From assembly GCA_963842795.1 (NCBI GenBank), contig CAWJHV010000038.1, positions 186,001 through 250,000 of the forward strand: 64,000 nt of DNA. The letters are read 5' to 3'. The position numbers and the translations under genes are program-made. Of this stretch, positions 45,559-53,128 are shown piece by piece; within the stretch, counting starts at the first letter, position 1, and every line of letters starts with the position of its first letter. Below the pieces are notes generated by a model, which saw only the letters and a list, made by a program, of their open reading frames with translations, ran no database searches and was not told the DNA's origin. This stretch comes from WHSW01 sp963842795 (GTDB taxonomy: Bacteria; Actinomycetota; Thermoleophilia; Solirubrobacterales; 70-9).

Positions 45559-46194
45559 GTGTCTCACCCGATCCCCCGCCGGACCCGCTCATCGCTCATC
45601 GTCGCCGCGCTCGCGGCCGCCGCCGTCGGCCTCGTCCCGAGCTCCGCCGGCGCCGGCGTGCTCGTCGCCTCGGCGACCGACTGCGACGAGCAGCCACTCT
45701 CGCAGCCGTTCGTGCCCTGGCTCGACCCGATGAGCTACACCCCGCTTGCCGGCGGCTCGTTCGAGGCCGGGTCGGACTCCTGGGAGCTCGAGGACGGCGC
45801 CCAGGTCGTCGCCGGCAACGAGTCGTACGCCGTCGGCGCCGCCGGCGACTCGCGCTCGCTCCGGCTGCCGGCGGGCAGCTCCGCGACCAGTCCCTCGATC
45901 TGTGTCGGCCTCGACCACCCGACCATCCGCCTCTTCACCAAGCGCAGCGGCTGGCCGACCTCGGCGCTCGCGGTCGAGGTCCTGTTCGAGGACGCCGCCG
46001 GTGGCGAGCACTCGCTCGGCATCGGTGCCTTCGGCGCCGCATCGAGCTGGCAGCCGAGCGCCCCGCTGCCGGTCCTGGCCAACCTCCTTGCGCTGCTTCC
46101 CGGCGAGCGCACCGCGGTCGCCTTCCGCTTCACCTCTCTCTCCGGCGACTGGCGGATCGACGACGTGTACGTCGATCCGAGACATTCGTCCTGA
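45559..46194 (+). CDS. Secreted protein of unknown function
   Basis: 211 aa from GTG 45559 with AAGGAGGAG just upstream. Signal peptide SLIVAALAAAAVGLVPSSAGAG. The mature part has SYTPLAGGSFEAGSDSWELEDGAQVVAGNESY, SRSLRLPAGSSATSPSICVGLDHPTIRLF and GDWRIDDVYVDP. That is the layout of a single galactose-binding-like jelly-roll (carbohydrate-binding) domain, in which a G-x-F-E-x-G opening and a W-x-I-D-D-V-x-V-D end are common. Two cysteines. Divergent from the HD-GYP gene; a strong hairpin follows. Ligand unknown. Confidence 0.75.
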   Translation: MSHPIPRRTRSSLIVAALAAAAVGLVPSSAGAGVLVASATDCDEQPLSQPFVPWLDPMSYTPLAGGSFEAGSDSWELEDGAQVVAGNESYAVGAAGDSRSLRLPAGSSATSPSICVGLDHPTIRLFTKRSGWPTSALAVEVLFEDAAGGEHSLGIGAFGAASSWQPSAPLPVLANLLALLPGERTAVAFRFTSLSGDWRIDDVYVDPRHSS

Positions 46195-46198
46195 GGCT

Positions 46199-46214
46199 CC
46201 CGCCGTACGGCGGG
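46199..46214. other. Perfect 16-base palindrome
   Basis: CCCGCCGTACGGCGGG lies 5 bases after the stop of the secreted protein. It has no loop, so it is better read as a DNA palindrome (binding site) than a hairpin, though it may add to termination together with the hairpin at 46243. Confidence 0.35.
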
Positions 46215-46242
46215 CAACACACTCACCAATGCAAACCACTAC

Positions 46243-46270
46243 GACCGGCCGGGGTGATCCCCGGCCGGTC
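46243..46270 (+). terminator. Strong hairpin after the secreted protein gene
   Basis: GACCGGCCGGGG (46243-46254) and CCCCGGCCGGTC (46259-46270) form a perfect 12-base-pair stem with a TGAT loop. It lies about 50 bases after the stop at 46194 and 65 before the next start. A few T follow (ctctt), enough for a weak intrinsic terminator in a GC-rich genome. Confidence 0.65.
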
Positions 46271-46335
46271 AGCTCTTGCCAGCGTCCCAAGCCGGTAGAA
46301 CCACCTCCGACTCTACGAGCCAACCGGGAGGCTGA

Positions 46336-47274
46336 ATGGGAACACAGGTCAAGGTGCAGAGAGACGGTCGCGTGATCATCGCGACCCTGGACAATCCGCC
46401 ACACGGGCTGATGACGCCGAGGATGGTGACCGAGCTCGACGCGCTGTCGCTCGAAGCCGATGCCGACGACGGGATCGGCGCCGTCGTCCTCACCGGCGCC
46501 CACCCGGAGCGGTTTCTCGCCCACTACGACGTCGGAGCACTGCTCGCCGGCGCGGAAGGATCGCCATCCCTGTCGCCGCGACAGGCCCACGCGATCGGGA
46601 GCGTGGTTCGCGGCCTGGAGCGCGTTCCCGCGGTGGGATCGTCACTCGGCAAGAGCCCGGCGGCCGGGATGGTCGATCTGCACGCCTTCCATGCCACCCT
46701 CAGCCGGTTGGGCGCGAGCGGCGCAGTCTGGATCGCGGCGATCAACGGCGCCGCGATGGGTGGCGGGTGCGAGCTCTCGCTCGCCTGCGACCTGCGGCTG
46801 ATCAGCGTCGGCGGGATCCTGGGCCAGCCCGAGATCCTGCTCGGCTTTCCTCCGGGCGGGGGTGGGACGCAACGTCTGAGCCGTCTGATCGGTCGCGCGC
46901 GGGCGCTCGAGATCATGCTCGAGGGGCGGCCGGTGGAGGCCGAGGAGGCGCTGGAGATCGGCATGGTGCACCGGATCGCGGAGCCTGATCAGCTGCTCGC
47001 CGACGCCGTCGAGACGGCCGAGCGCCTCGCCCGTCGCTCCAAGGCGGCGGTTGCGGGCGTCAAGCGCGCGGTCCTGGAGGGCGGGTCGATGCCCCTCGAG
47101 GCGGGTCTGCACGTCGAGCAGTCGGAGTTCATGGCGACGATCGGGAGCGACCCGGCACGCCGGGCGATGGCCGCCTACGTCGAGCACATCGAGCGAACCG
47201 GCGAGTTACCCGCCTACGACGCCGAGCTGCGCGACCGGTTGCTGGAGGGCACCTTCGTGGACATGGACGCCTAA
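46336..47274 (+). CDS. Enoyl-CoA hydratase/isomerase family protein
   Basis: 312 aa; ATG follows GGGAGG. Crotonase fold: VIIATLDNPPHGLMTP, IGAVVLTGAHPERFLAHYDV (first oxyanion region), WIAAINGAAMGGGCELSLACDLRL (second oxyanion Gly and first catalytic Glu), GQPEILLGFPPGGGGTQRLSRLIG (second catalytic Glu in PE) and ALEIMLEGRPVEAEEALEIGMVHRI. Both acidic residues needed for hydration are present. An insert (about residues 75-110) between the first oxyanion loop and the core makes it longer than the usual 260 aa. Fatty-acid or degradation pathway; substrate unknown. Confidence 0.88.
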   Translation: MGTQVKVQRDGRVIIATLDNPPHGLMTPRMVTELDALSLEADADDGIGAVVLTGAHPERFLAHYDVGALLAGAEGSPSLSPRQAHAIGSVVRGLERVPAVGSSLGKSPAAGMVDLHAFHATLSRLGASGAVWIAAINGAAMGGGCELSLACDLRLISVGGILGQPEILLGFPPGGGGTQRLSRLIGRARALEIMLEGRPVEAEEALEIGMVHRIAEPDQLLADAVETAERLARRSKAAVAGVKRAVLEGGSMPLEAGLHVEQSEFMATIGSDPARRAMAAYVEHIERTGELPAYDAELRDRLLEGTFVDMDA

Positions 47275-47336
47275 ACCGGCTTCCCGGGCGGGCTCGTCTT
47301 GCGCGCGGCGACCGCTTCTGGGATATTGGGCACGCC

Positions 47337-47819
47337 ATGACGGGTGGAGCACGGGCCTCCCAGCGGGGAACACGGAGCAAGGCCGCCAAGGTCGAGCTTC
47401 TGAGAAACGTGCCCCTCTTCGCGGAGTGCACCGATCAGGATCTGCGCCGGATCGCCGGGCTTGTGGACGAGATGGATGTTGAGGATCGCACCGTCCTCAT
47501 CCGTCAGGGCGAGCCGGGGCGGGAATGCTTCGTGATCGCCGAAGGAAAAGCCAAGGCAACCGTGCGCGGAAGCGGCACGGCTTGGCTCGAACCCGGCGAC
47601 GTCGTGGGCGAGATGTCCCTGCTCGACCAGGCCCCGCGCGCCGCGACCGTCACTGCCTGGACCGACATGCACCTGCTTGTCCTCACCCCAAATAGCTTCT
47701 CGGCGTTGATCGAAGAGTTCCCACGGGTTGCGCGGCGGATCATGGCGGCATTGGCACGGAGACTCCGTGAGGCGGAGACTCGCAAGCCGCTGGCGCCTCA
47801 CCTGCAAGCAAGTAGGTAG
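47337..47819 (+). CDS. Cyclic nucleotide-binding domain protein
   Basis: 160 aa. One CNB domain (residues ~20-135): LLRNVPLFAECTDQDLRRIAGLVDEMDV, VLIRQGEPGRECFVIAEGKAKAT, and the phosphate-binding cassette GEMSLLDQAPRAATVTA with the Glu and Arg that bind cyclic AMP or GMP. A C-terminal helix (RVARRIMAALARRLREAE) completes the C-helix. There is no DNA-binding domain, so it is not a CRP factor; it may be a regulatory subunit. GATATT 9 bases before the ATG suggests a leaderless transcript. Confidence 0.88.
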   Translation: MTGGARASQRGTRSKAAKVELLRNVPLFAECTDQDLRRIAGLVDEMDVEDRTVLIRQGEPGRECFVIAEGKAKATVRGSGTAWLEPGDVVGEMSLLDQAPRAATVTAWTDMHLLVLTPNSFSALIEEFPRVARRIMAALARRLREAETRKPLAPHLQASR

Positions 47820-47831
47820 CCCGCCGCCACG

Positions 47832-48320
47832 TCACTTCGTCGTCCCCAGGGCGGCGACGTAGATGGCGGCGGGGTTCCCGGGTTCCCACTCTCCGAACTC
47901 GTCGATGCAGTCGATCTGCACGAAGCCATTGCGCTCATAGAAGGCGTTCGTTGCTTCATACGGCGCGTAGTCCGCGGAGCGATCGAGCGTCTTCACTTCG
48001 ACCAGGGCAATGCCCTGATCGCGTAGTACGCCGAGCGCGTGCTCCAGCAGCCGGGTTCCGTAGCCCGTGCCGCGTCGCGCAGGCTCCACGGCGATCCACA
48101 GGATCTCCGCCGCCTGCGCCGAGCGCCGATCGACAATGACGAACCCCACGATCTTCCCGGCGTCGACGATTACCCAACCGTCGTGCCGCTCCAAATCGCC
48201 CTGCACAGTGATCGGAACATCCTCGGTGAAGAAGTCCGGCAACGCACGGACGATCTGGAGACACGCCTCGAGATCATCGAAGCGAGCCGCGCGCACCTGA
48301 TCGCTCGCGCCTTCGGCCAT
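47832..48320 (-). CDS. GNAT family N-acetyltransferase
   Basis: 162 aa. VRAARFDDLEACLQIVRALPDFF opens the fold. EILWIAVEPARRGTGYGTRLLEHALGVL contains the acetyl-CoA-binding R/Q-x-x-G-x-G/A motif (RRGTGYG). ALVEVKTLDRSADYAPYEATNAFYERNGFVQIDCI is the C-terminal Y/N-x-x-F-Y region. Acceptor unknown. It starts 10 bases after the stop of the DUF2200 gene on the same strand, so they are probably co-transcribed. Confidence 0.9.
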   Translation of the reverse strand: MAEGASDQVRAARFDDLEACLQIVRALPDFFTEDVPITVQGDLERHDGWVIVDAGKIVGFVIVDRRSAQAAEILWIAVEPARRGTGYGTRLLEHALGVLRDQGIALVEVKTLDRSADYAPYEATNAFYERNGFVQIDCIDEFGEWEPGNPAAIYVAALGTTK

Positions 48321-48330
48321 GGGTGTCAGC

Positions 48331-48672
48331 TCACGCTCGCAGGATCTTCTCCATCGACTTACCCTTCGCGAGTTCGTCGACCAGCTTGTCCAGATAGCGG
48401 ATCTTCCGCATGAGGGGGTCGTCGATGTCCTCGACCCGCACCCCGCAGACGACGCCGGTGATCAGCGCGGCATTCGGGTTGAGGCGCGCTTCGGCGAAGA
48501 AGTCCTCGAACGTCGTGCCCGCGGCGAGCCGGTCGCTCAGCGCGGCTTCGTCGAAGCCGGTCAGCCACCGGATCACCGCGTCCAGCTCCTCCTGCGTACG
48601 GCCCTTCTTCTCTACCTTCGCCACGTAGTGGGGATAGACCGAGGCGAAACTGACGGTGAAGATCCTGCTCAT
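48331..48672 (-). CDS. DUF2200 family protein
   Basis: 113 aa. RIFTVSFASVYPHYVAKVEKKGRTQEELDAVIRWLTGFDEAAL is the diagnostic start. FFAEARLNPNAALITGVVCGVRVEDIDDPLMRKIRYLDKLVDELAKGK completes the family. Members are single-domain cytosolic proteins of unknown role, often annotated only by DUF number. A TATGGT box 6 bases before the ATG suggests leaderless transcription. The GNAT gene follows after 10 bases. Confidence 0.9.
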   Translation of the reverse strand: MSRIFTVSFASVYPHYVAKVEKKGRTQEELDAVIRWLTGFDEAALSDRLAAGTTFEDFFAEARLNPNAALITGVVCGVRVEDIDDPLMRKIRYLDKLVDELAKGKSMEKILRA

Positions 48673-48716
48673 GCCCGCACCATAGCCGCGGCTCTGAACT
48701 CTGCTCCTGTCAAGCC

Positions 48717-50039
48717 TCAGCGGCGCATTGCCGCGATCTCGCGGCGCAGCGCGTCGAGCTGGCGCTGCTGCCGCGACAGGGTGCGCTGCTGGCGGTGGAC
48801 CAGCTTGGCGAGGCGTCCATCCGAGCCACCATCGGTCCTCGAGGAGGTCGCTGCGGCGGGCGCGACCACGGTGCCGAGCCGGCCCTGGGCGTTGACGAAC
48901 ACACGCGCGGCCGGGCCGGGGATCGTCATGCCGTTGACCCCGGCCAGGAAGGCCGCGGTCTGGGTGCCCTGGGTGCCGATGCGGATCGTCTTCGCCTCAC
49001 CGGCGACGCCTTGGTGACCGATCTCGATGTTGTCCGATCCGGTGGTCAGGCTGGCGCCGGCGGTGTTGCCGATCGCGATGTTGCGAGCGCCTGTCGCCTT
49101 GCCGAGCGCGTCGAAGCCGATCGCGGTGTTGCGGCTCTGCCCGGTCAAGCCGTCGAGCGCGTTCGAGCCCACGGCGACGTTGCGGATACCGGTCGTGTTG
49201 GTGAAGAGCGCCCGATCGCCCATGCCGATGTTGTCGCTGCCAACCGTGTTGTTCAGCAGGGCATTGCCGCCGACAGCGATGTTGCGGCCGCCCGTCGTGT
49301 TGAAGACGAGCGCCTGATAGCCGTTGGCAACGTTGGAGTTGGCCGTTGTCGCGCTGAGCAGCGCATTGACCCCGGTCGCCGTGTTCTGGCTGCCGCTGGT
49401 GTTCGACAGCATCGCCTGGCGGCCGAGCGCCGTATTCGATGCTCCGTCGGTGTTGGCGCGCAGCGCCCGGTAGCCGCCGGCGAAGTTGAAGTTGCCAGTG
49501 CTATTGAGTAGCGACTCGAACCCGAGCGCGGTGTTCTCGAACCCCGTCGCGTTGAGGGCGAGCGCTTGCGCTCCGACCGCCGTGTTGCCCGACCCCGACG
49601 TGTTGTTGATCAGCGCGAATTGGCCGACGGCGGTGGTCCTGTCCGCCGTGCTGTTTGCCGCCGCGCTGTCCCCGATCGCCGTGATGCCGTCCGCGGTGCT
49701 CATGTTGAACGCCGCCAAGGCGCCGTAGGCGACGTTCCCGCTCCCGTTCGTGACGTTCTGCAGTGCGGCTCTGCCGATTGCGATGTTGTTGTCGCCCGTC
49801 GTGAGGTCCTGCATCATCCGCTGCCCGACCGCAGTGTTGTTCTCGCCGCTAGGTTCCGGCAGGAACGGCTGCGGGTCCGCGGCCAGGTTGTTCGCGGCGT
49901 CGTAGAAGACCGACGTTGTGCTGGCGCGCGCGGTCGTGGCGGTGATGGCCATGGCCACCAGGACGACTAGCGCCGCCAGGGCTGTCGCCGCGGCGCCCCG
50001 GGTGTGCGCGACGCGACCGGGAACGATCTGCTTGTCCAT
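48717..50039 (-). CDS. YadA-head-like repeat protein with coiled-coil end (paralogue 2)
   Basis: 440 aa; SD GGAGG before the ATG. One N-terminal hydrophobic segment (ALAALVVLVAMAITATTARA) probably acts as signal or anchor. Repeats are less regular than in paralogue 1 but keep the register, e.g. NTSGSGNTAVGAQALAL, NTTGGRNIAVGGNALLN, NTTGIRNVAVGSNALDG. The same capping domain follows (VAGEAKTIRIGTQGTQTAAFLAGVNGMTI, then NAQGRLGTVVAP) and the same type of helix (LVHRQQRTLSRQQRQLDALRREI). The two share architecture throughout, so they are paralogues 7 kb apart. Exported, probably trimeric; function unknown. Confidence 0.8.
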   Translation of the reverse strand: MDKQIVPGRVAHTRGAAATALAALVVLVAMAITATTARASTTSVFYDAANNLAADPQPFLPEPSGENNTAVGQRMMQDLTTGDNNIAIGRAALQNVTNGSGNVAYGALAAFNMSTADGITAIGDSAAANSTADRTTAVGQFALINNTSGSGNTAVGAQALALNATGFENTALGFESLLNSTGNFNFAGGYRALRANTDGASNTALGRQAMLSNTSGSQNTATGVNALLSATTANSNVANGYQALVFNTTGGRNIAVGGNALLNNTVGSDNIGMGDRALFTNTTGIRNVAVGSNALDGLTGQSRNTAIGFDALGKATGARNIAIGNTAGASLTTGSDNIEIGHQGVAGEAKTIRIGTQGTQTAAFLAGVNGMTIPGPAARVFVNAQGRLGTVVAPAAATSSRTDGGSDGRLAKLVHRQQRTLSRQQRQLDALRREIAAMRR

Positions 50040-50170
50040 TACAGGCCTCCTCGTCCGCGGCCACGACCGGCGCGGCGGCGGCTGTAGCTGAGCGATCAGC
50101 CAACCCTAGGTCGCTACGCGCCGTCGCGCCACCCCTGAGGTCGGCCAAATCAAATGATCGGCGGCCTCGA

Positions 50171-50176
50171 GATACT
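50171..50176 (+). promoter_or_regulatory. GATACT -10 box of the NTF2 fragment
   Basis: GATACTG followed by GCGTGCGCC and ATG 50186. The same GATACTG element sits 8-9 bases before two other NTF2-like genes (57494 plus; 50773 minus). Confidence 0.45.
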
Positions 50177-50185
50177 GCGTGCGCC

Positions 50186-50341
50186 ATGCCGGACGACAAG
50201 GCCAAACTCGAGACCCTGAAGCGCCTCTACAGCGAGTACTCGACCCCAGGAGATCTCGACCGAGTCGACGAGGTCCTCGATCCCGCCATCGTTTGGACGG
50301 CCATCGAATCCGCTCCGGACGCTGGAACGCGAAGAGGCTAA
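50186..50341 (+). pseudogene. Truncated NTF2-like/SnoaL protein fragment
   Basis: An open frame of 51 codons: KLETLKRLYSEYSTPGDLDRVDEVLDPAIVW is the first helix pair and strand of an NTF2-like domain. The remaining ~80 residues of the fold are missing. It runs into TAA at 50341, six bases before the stop of the convergent NTF2-like gene. The promoter (GATACT, 50171-50176) is intact and like that of 57508. I read it as a 3'-deleted gene that may still be expressed. Confidence 0.55.
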
Positions 50342-50346
50342 AAGCG

Positions 50347-50763
50347 CTACTCCCGGAGGCCGGCGGCTTCGAGGGCGCCGTGCTTGCTCGCAAAGGGCTC
50401 GATCCGCACGATCCTTCCGTCGCGCAACGTGAGTAGCGATGAACGCGCCTCGTCGACCTCGAGCTCATTGGTACGTCCGCTCAGCCGCAACACCGCGACG
50501 ACCTGATCACCTGCGTCGATCAGCTCGTCGACTTGGATGTCGTACTCGTCCCAGGCCGACAGGAACTGGGTCCAGAAGCGGCGGACGCCGTCGTACCCGC
50601 GGTACTCCTCGCTCGCCAAGAGCGAGTGCGGGGCCGCGACCCACTCGACCTCGGGATCGACGAGCTCTCGCACGCCGTCGAGGCGGCGCTCGAAGCTGCC
50701 GACGTCGACGCCCTGGAAGGCGGCGAACAGTCTGCGGACGACCTCCACGTTCTGCTGCGACAT
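50347..50763 (-). CDS. NTF2-like/SnoaL family protein
   Basis: 138 aa starting MSQQNVEVVRRLFAAFQGVDV, the typical opening of a family that is expanded in Thermoleophilia. The domain continues LVDPEVEWVAAPHSLLASEEYRGYDGVRRFWTQFL and DQVVAVLRLSGRTNE, then RDGRIVRIEPFASKHGALEAAGL. A fold with a hydrophobic pocket; activity unknown. ATG 50763 was chosen over an upstream in-frame ATG because the GATACT box (minus, 50773-50778) lies 9 bases before it. Confidence 0.85.
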   Translation of the reverse strand: MSQQNVEVVRRLFAAFQGVDVGSFERRLDGVRELVDPEVEWVAAPHSLLASEEYRGYDGVRRFWTQFLSAWDEYDIQVDELIDAGDQVVAVLRLSGRTNELEVDEARSSLLTLRDGRIVRIEPFASKHGALEAAGLRE

Positions 50764-50839
50764 CGCCCGTTCAGTATCTCGCTCTGACCACGGGGACCCA
50801 GATCGCGGCATTTGTCGCCGCTCGGCGGTAACCGTTCAG

Positions 50840-50928
50840 CGGAGGGGGTGGGATTCGAACCCACGGACCGAGAGAACCCGGTCAACAGCTTTCAAGGCTG
50901 CCGCATTCAACCGCTCTGCCACCCCTCC
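50840..50928 (-). tRNA. tRNA-Ser (anticodon UGA)
   Basis: Read on the minus strand: acceptor GGAGGGG pairs with CCCCTCC near the 3' end, the anticodon loop CTTGAAA carries TGA between CAGC and GCTG stems, a long variable arm follows, and the T-loop is GGTTCGAATCC. The discriminator is G; no CCA is encoded. It lies between an NTF2-like gene and the lactone oxidase. Confidence 0.95.
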
Positions 50929-51003
50929 GGGATAGCCAGCGGAGTGTGACGAGACGCGGATTCGGTCGCGTTCGCGCAGTCGGTGCTCGAATACCCTTGC
51001 CCG

Positions 51004-52314
51004 ATGCCGCGGTGGCGCAACTGGGCCGGCGACCAGGAGTGCGTCCCGGCGGCGATCGAGCGACCCGGGTCGCGTGAGGAGCTCGCCGGCATCGTTCGCC
51101 GCGCTGCCGGGCGCGAGCAGACCGTGCGCGCGGTGGGATCCGGTCATTCGTTCACCGAGATCGCGCTCACGGACGGCGTCGCCGTCGATCTCCGACGGCT
51201 CGACCGGGTGCTGTCCGTCGACCGGTCCGCCGGCCTGGTCAAGGTCGAGGCAGGCATCGTCCTCGCGGCGCTCAACCGCCGCCTCGACGCGCTCGGCCTG
51301 GCGTTCGAGAATCTCGGCGACATCGATCGGCAGACGCTCGCCGGCTCGATCTCGACCGGGACCCACGGCACCGGGGCGCGCTTTCGCAGCGTTTCCGCGC
51401 AGGTCGAGGCCGTCGACCTGGTGCTCGCCGACGGCAGCTCGCTCGAGATCTCGGCGGCCTCCGATCCGGCCGCCCTCGCCGCGGCGCGGATCGGGCTCGG
51501 GGCGCTCGGGCTGATCTACGCGGTCACGATCCGAACCGTCCCCGCGTTCACGCTCCACCGCACCGACCGTCCGCGGCCGCTCGACGAGACGCTCGCCGGC
51601 CTCGACGAGCTCAATGCCGCCACCGACCACTTCGAGTTCTACGTCTTCCCCCATACCCGGACCGCCCTCTGCCGCGAGAGCCGGCGCACCGACGAGCCGC
51701 CGAGACCTCGCTCGCGGGCGGCCGTCTACGCGCAGGAGGTGATGGTGGAGAACTGGGTCGGGCAGCTGTTCGCGCTCGCCGGCCGCCGTCTACCGTCGCA
51801 GGTCCCGCGCCTGGCCCGGCTCGCCGCCGGCGGCGTCGGGCGCTCGACCAAGGTCGATCGCAGCTATCGCGTCTTCGCCAGCGAGCGCCGGATCCGGTTC
51901 ACCGAGATGGAGTACGGGATCCCGCGCGAGCACGCGGCCGAGGCCGTGCGGCGCGTGCTCCAGGTGGCGGCGCGCGCCGAGCAGCCGGTCGCCTACCCGA
52001 TCGAGGTCCGCTTCGCGGCCGCCGACGACCTCATCCTCAGCGCCTCCCACGCACGCGACACCTGTTACGTCGCCGTGCATCAGGACCGCAGGCTCGACTG
52101 GCGGCCCTACTTCCACGAGGTCGAGGAGATCATGGACTCCTACGGCGGGCGCCCGCATTGGGGCAAGCGCCACTTCCAGACGGCCGAGGCCCTCGCCCCG
52201 CGCTATCCGCGCTGGTCGGAGTTCCAAGCGTTGCGCGCGGAGCTCGATCCCGAGGGCGTGTTCGCGAACGAGTACGTTCGGCGCGTGCTCGGGCCGGCCG
52301 GCGAGCCATCGTAA
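51004..52314 (+). CDS. FAD-linked sugar-lactone oxidase (arabinono/gulono-1,4-lactone oxidase family)
   Basis: 436 aa. Vanillyl-alcohol-oxidase-type FAD domain: RRAAGREQTVRAVGSGHSFTEIALTDGVAVDL (GSGHS carries the His that can bind FAD covalently), IDRQTLAGSISTGTHGTGARF, and IGLGALGLIYAVTIRTVPAF. The aldonolactone-oxidase domain has FEFYVFPHTRTALCRE, RFTEMEYGIPREHA and near the end RPHWGKRHFQTAEAL, the HWGK word of the family. These enzymes oxidise sugar lactones to ascorbate-like products with oxygen or another acceptor. ATG 51004 follows a TACCCT box. Confidence 0.88.
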   Translation: MPRWRNWAGDQECVPAAIERPGSREELAGIVRRAAGREQTVRAVGSGHSFTEIALTDGVAVDLRRLDRVLSVDRSAGLVKVEAGIVLAALNRRLDALGLAFENLGDIDRQTLAGSISTGTHGTGARFRSVSAQVEAVDLVLADGSSLEISAASDPAALAAARIGLGALGLIYAVTIRTVPAFTLHRTDRPRPLDETLAGLDELNAATDHFEFYVFPHTRTALCRESRRTDEPPRPRSRAAVYAQEVMVENWVGQLFALAGRRLPSQVPRLARLAAGGVGRSTKVDRSYRVFASERRIRFTEMEYGIPREHAAEAVRRVLQVAARAEQPVAYPIEVRFAAADDLILSASHARDTCYVAVHQDRRLDWRPYFHEVEEIMDSYGGRPHWGKRHFQTAEALAPRYPRWSEFQALRAELDPEGVFANEYVRRVLGPAGEPS

Positions 52315-52333
52315 GTGTATACTTACCGTAAGT
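52311..52333 (+). promoter_or_regulatory. ArsR operator with embedded -10 box
   Basis: GTAAGT (52311-52316) and ACTTAC (52321-52326) form an inverted repeat around GTAT; a third GTAAGT starts at 52328. The -10 box TATACT (52318-52323) lies inside, and the GTG start (52332) follows 8 bases later. A regulator bound here would block the promoter. The site also overlaps the stop codon of the oxidase gene. Confidence 0.6.
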
Positions 52334-52649
52334 GGTAACTGACCAAGGCGAAAGAATCGAGGCCCTGGGCGACCCGACCCGCCGCGCGATCTTCGAGCGG
52401 CTGGCCGAGCGCCCGCTCGCGGTCGGCGAGCTCGCCCGCGAGCTCCCGGTCAGCCGCCCCGCGGTCTCCCAGCATCTGAAGGTGCTCAAGCAGGCAGGCC
52501 TGGTCACCGACCGCCCGGCGGGAACCCGCCGCATCTATCAGCTGGACCCGGACGGGGTGGCGGCGCTCCGCGACTACCTCGACGGGTTCTGGAACCGATC
52601 CCTGGCGGCCTTCAAGCGGGCCGCAGAGGAAGGAGAGACGAAGCGATGA
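52332..52649 (+). CDS. ArsR-family winged-helix repressor
   Basis: 105 aa from GTG 52332. RIEALGDPTRRAIFERLAERPLAVGELARELPVSRPAVSQHLKVLKQAGLVTDRPAGTRRIYQLDPDGVAAL is the whole winged helix-turn-helix, with the recognition helix SRPAVSQHLKVL. No metal-binding cysteines are present, so it is the metal-independent type usually paired with an AHSA1 gene. It starts inside its own palindromic operator, implying autoregulation. Its TGA overlaps the AHSA1 ATG (ATGA). Confidence 0.92.
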   Translation: MVTDQGERIEALGDPTRRAIFERLAERPLAVGELARELPVSRPAVSQHLKVLKQAGLVTDRPAGTRRIYQLDPDGVAALRDYLDGFWNRSLAAFKRAAEEGETKR

Positions 52650-53128
52650 CGACGCAGACCACCGACAAGGCGGTCCGGACCTCGGTCACCGTCGAGGCCC
52701 CGATCGAGCGCGCCTTCACTGTGTTCACCGACGAGATCGACAGTTGGTGGGATCCCGACCACCATCTGATCGAGGCCGAGTTCGAGCGCATGGTGTTCGA
52801 GCCGCGGGTCGGCGGTCACCTCTACGACGTGGGCGTCGACGGCAGCGAGTGCCGGTGGGCGCGCGTGCTCGCCTTCGACCCGCCCGACCGGTTCGTGATC
52901 AGCTGGGACATCAACACGAGCTGGGAGCTGGAGACCGATCTCGACCGCACGAGCGAGGTCGAGGTGAGGTTCGTCGCCGACGGCCCGGAGCGGACCAGGG
53001 TCGAGCTCGAGCACCGCAGCCTCGACCGCCATGGCGAGGGCTGGGAGGAGCGGATGCGCGACGCCGTCGCCTCCGACAATGGCTGGCCCGCCGGCCTGCG
53101 GCGCTTCGCGGACGCCGTTCAGATGTAG
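52646..53128 (+). CDS. AHSA1/SRPBCC domain protein
   Basis: 160 aa. RTSVTVEAPIERAFTVFTDEIDSWWDPDHHLIEAEFERMVFEPRVGGHLYDVGVDGSECRWARVLAFDPPDRFVISW is the AHSA1-type SRPBCC fold, which binds a small hydrophobic ligand. ArsR plus AHSA1 is a common pair in Actinobacteria. It is translationally coupled to the ArsR gene. The stop lies 10 bases inside the convergent CoA-transferase gene. Ligand unknown. Confidence 0.9.
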   Translation: MTTQTTDKAVRTSVTVEAPIERAFTVFTDEIDSWWDPDHHLIEAEFERMVFEPRVGGHLYDVGVDGSECRWARVLAFDPPDRFVISWDINTSWELETDLDRTSEVEVRFVADGPERTRVELEHRSLDRHGEGWEERMRDAVASDNGWPAGLRRFADAVQM

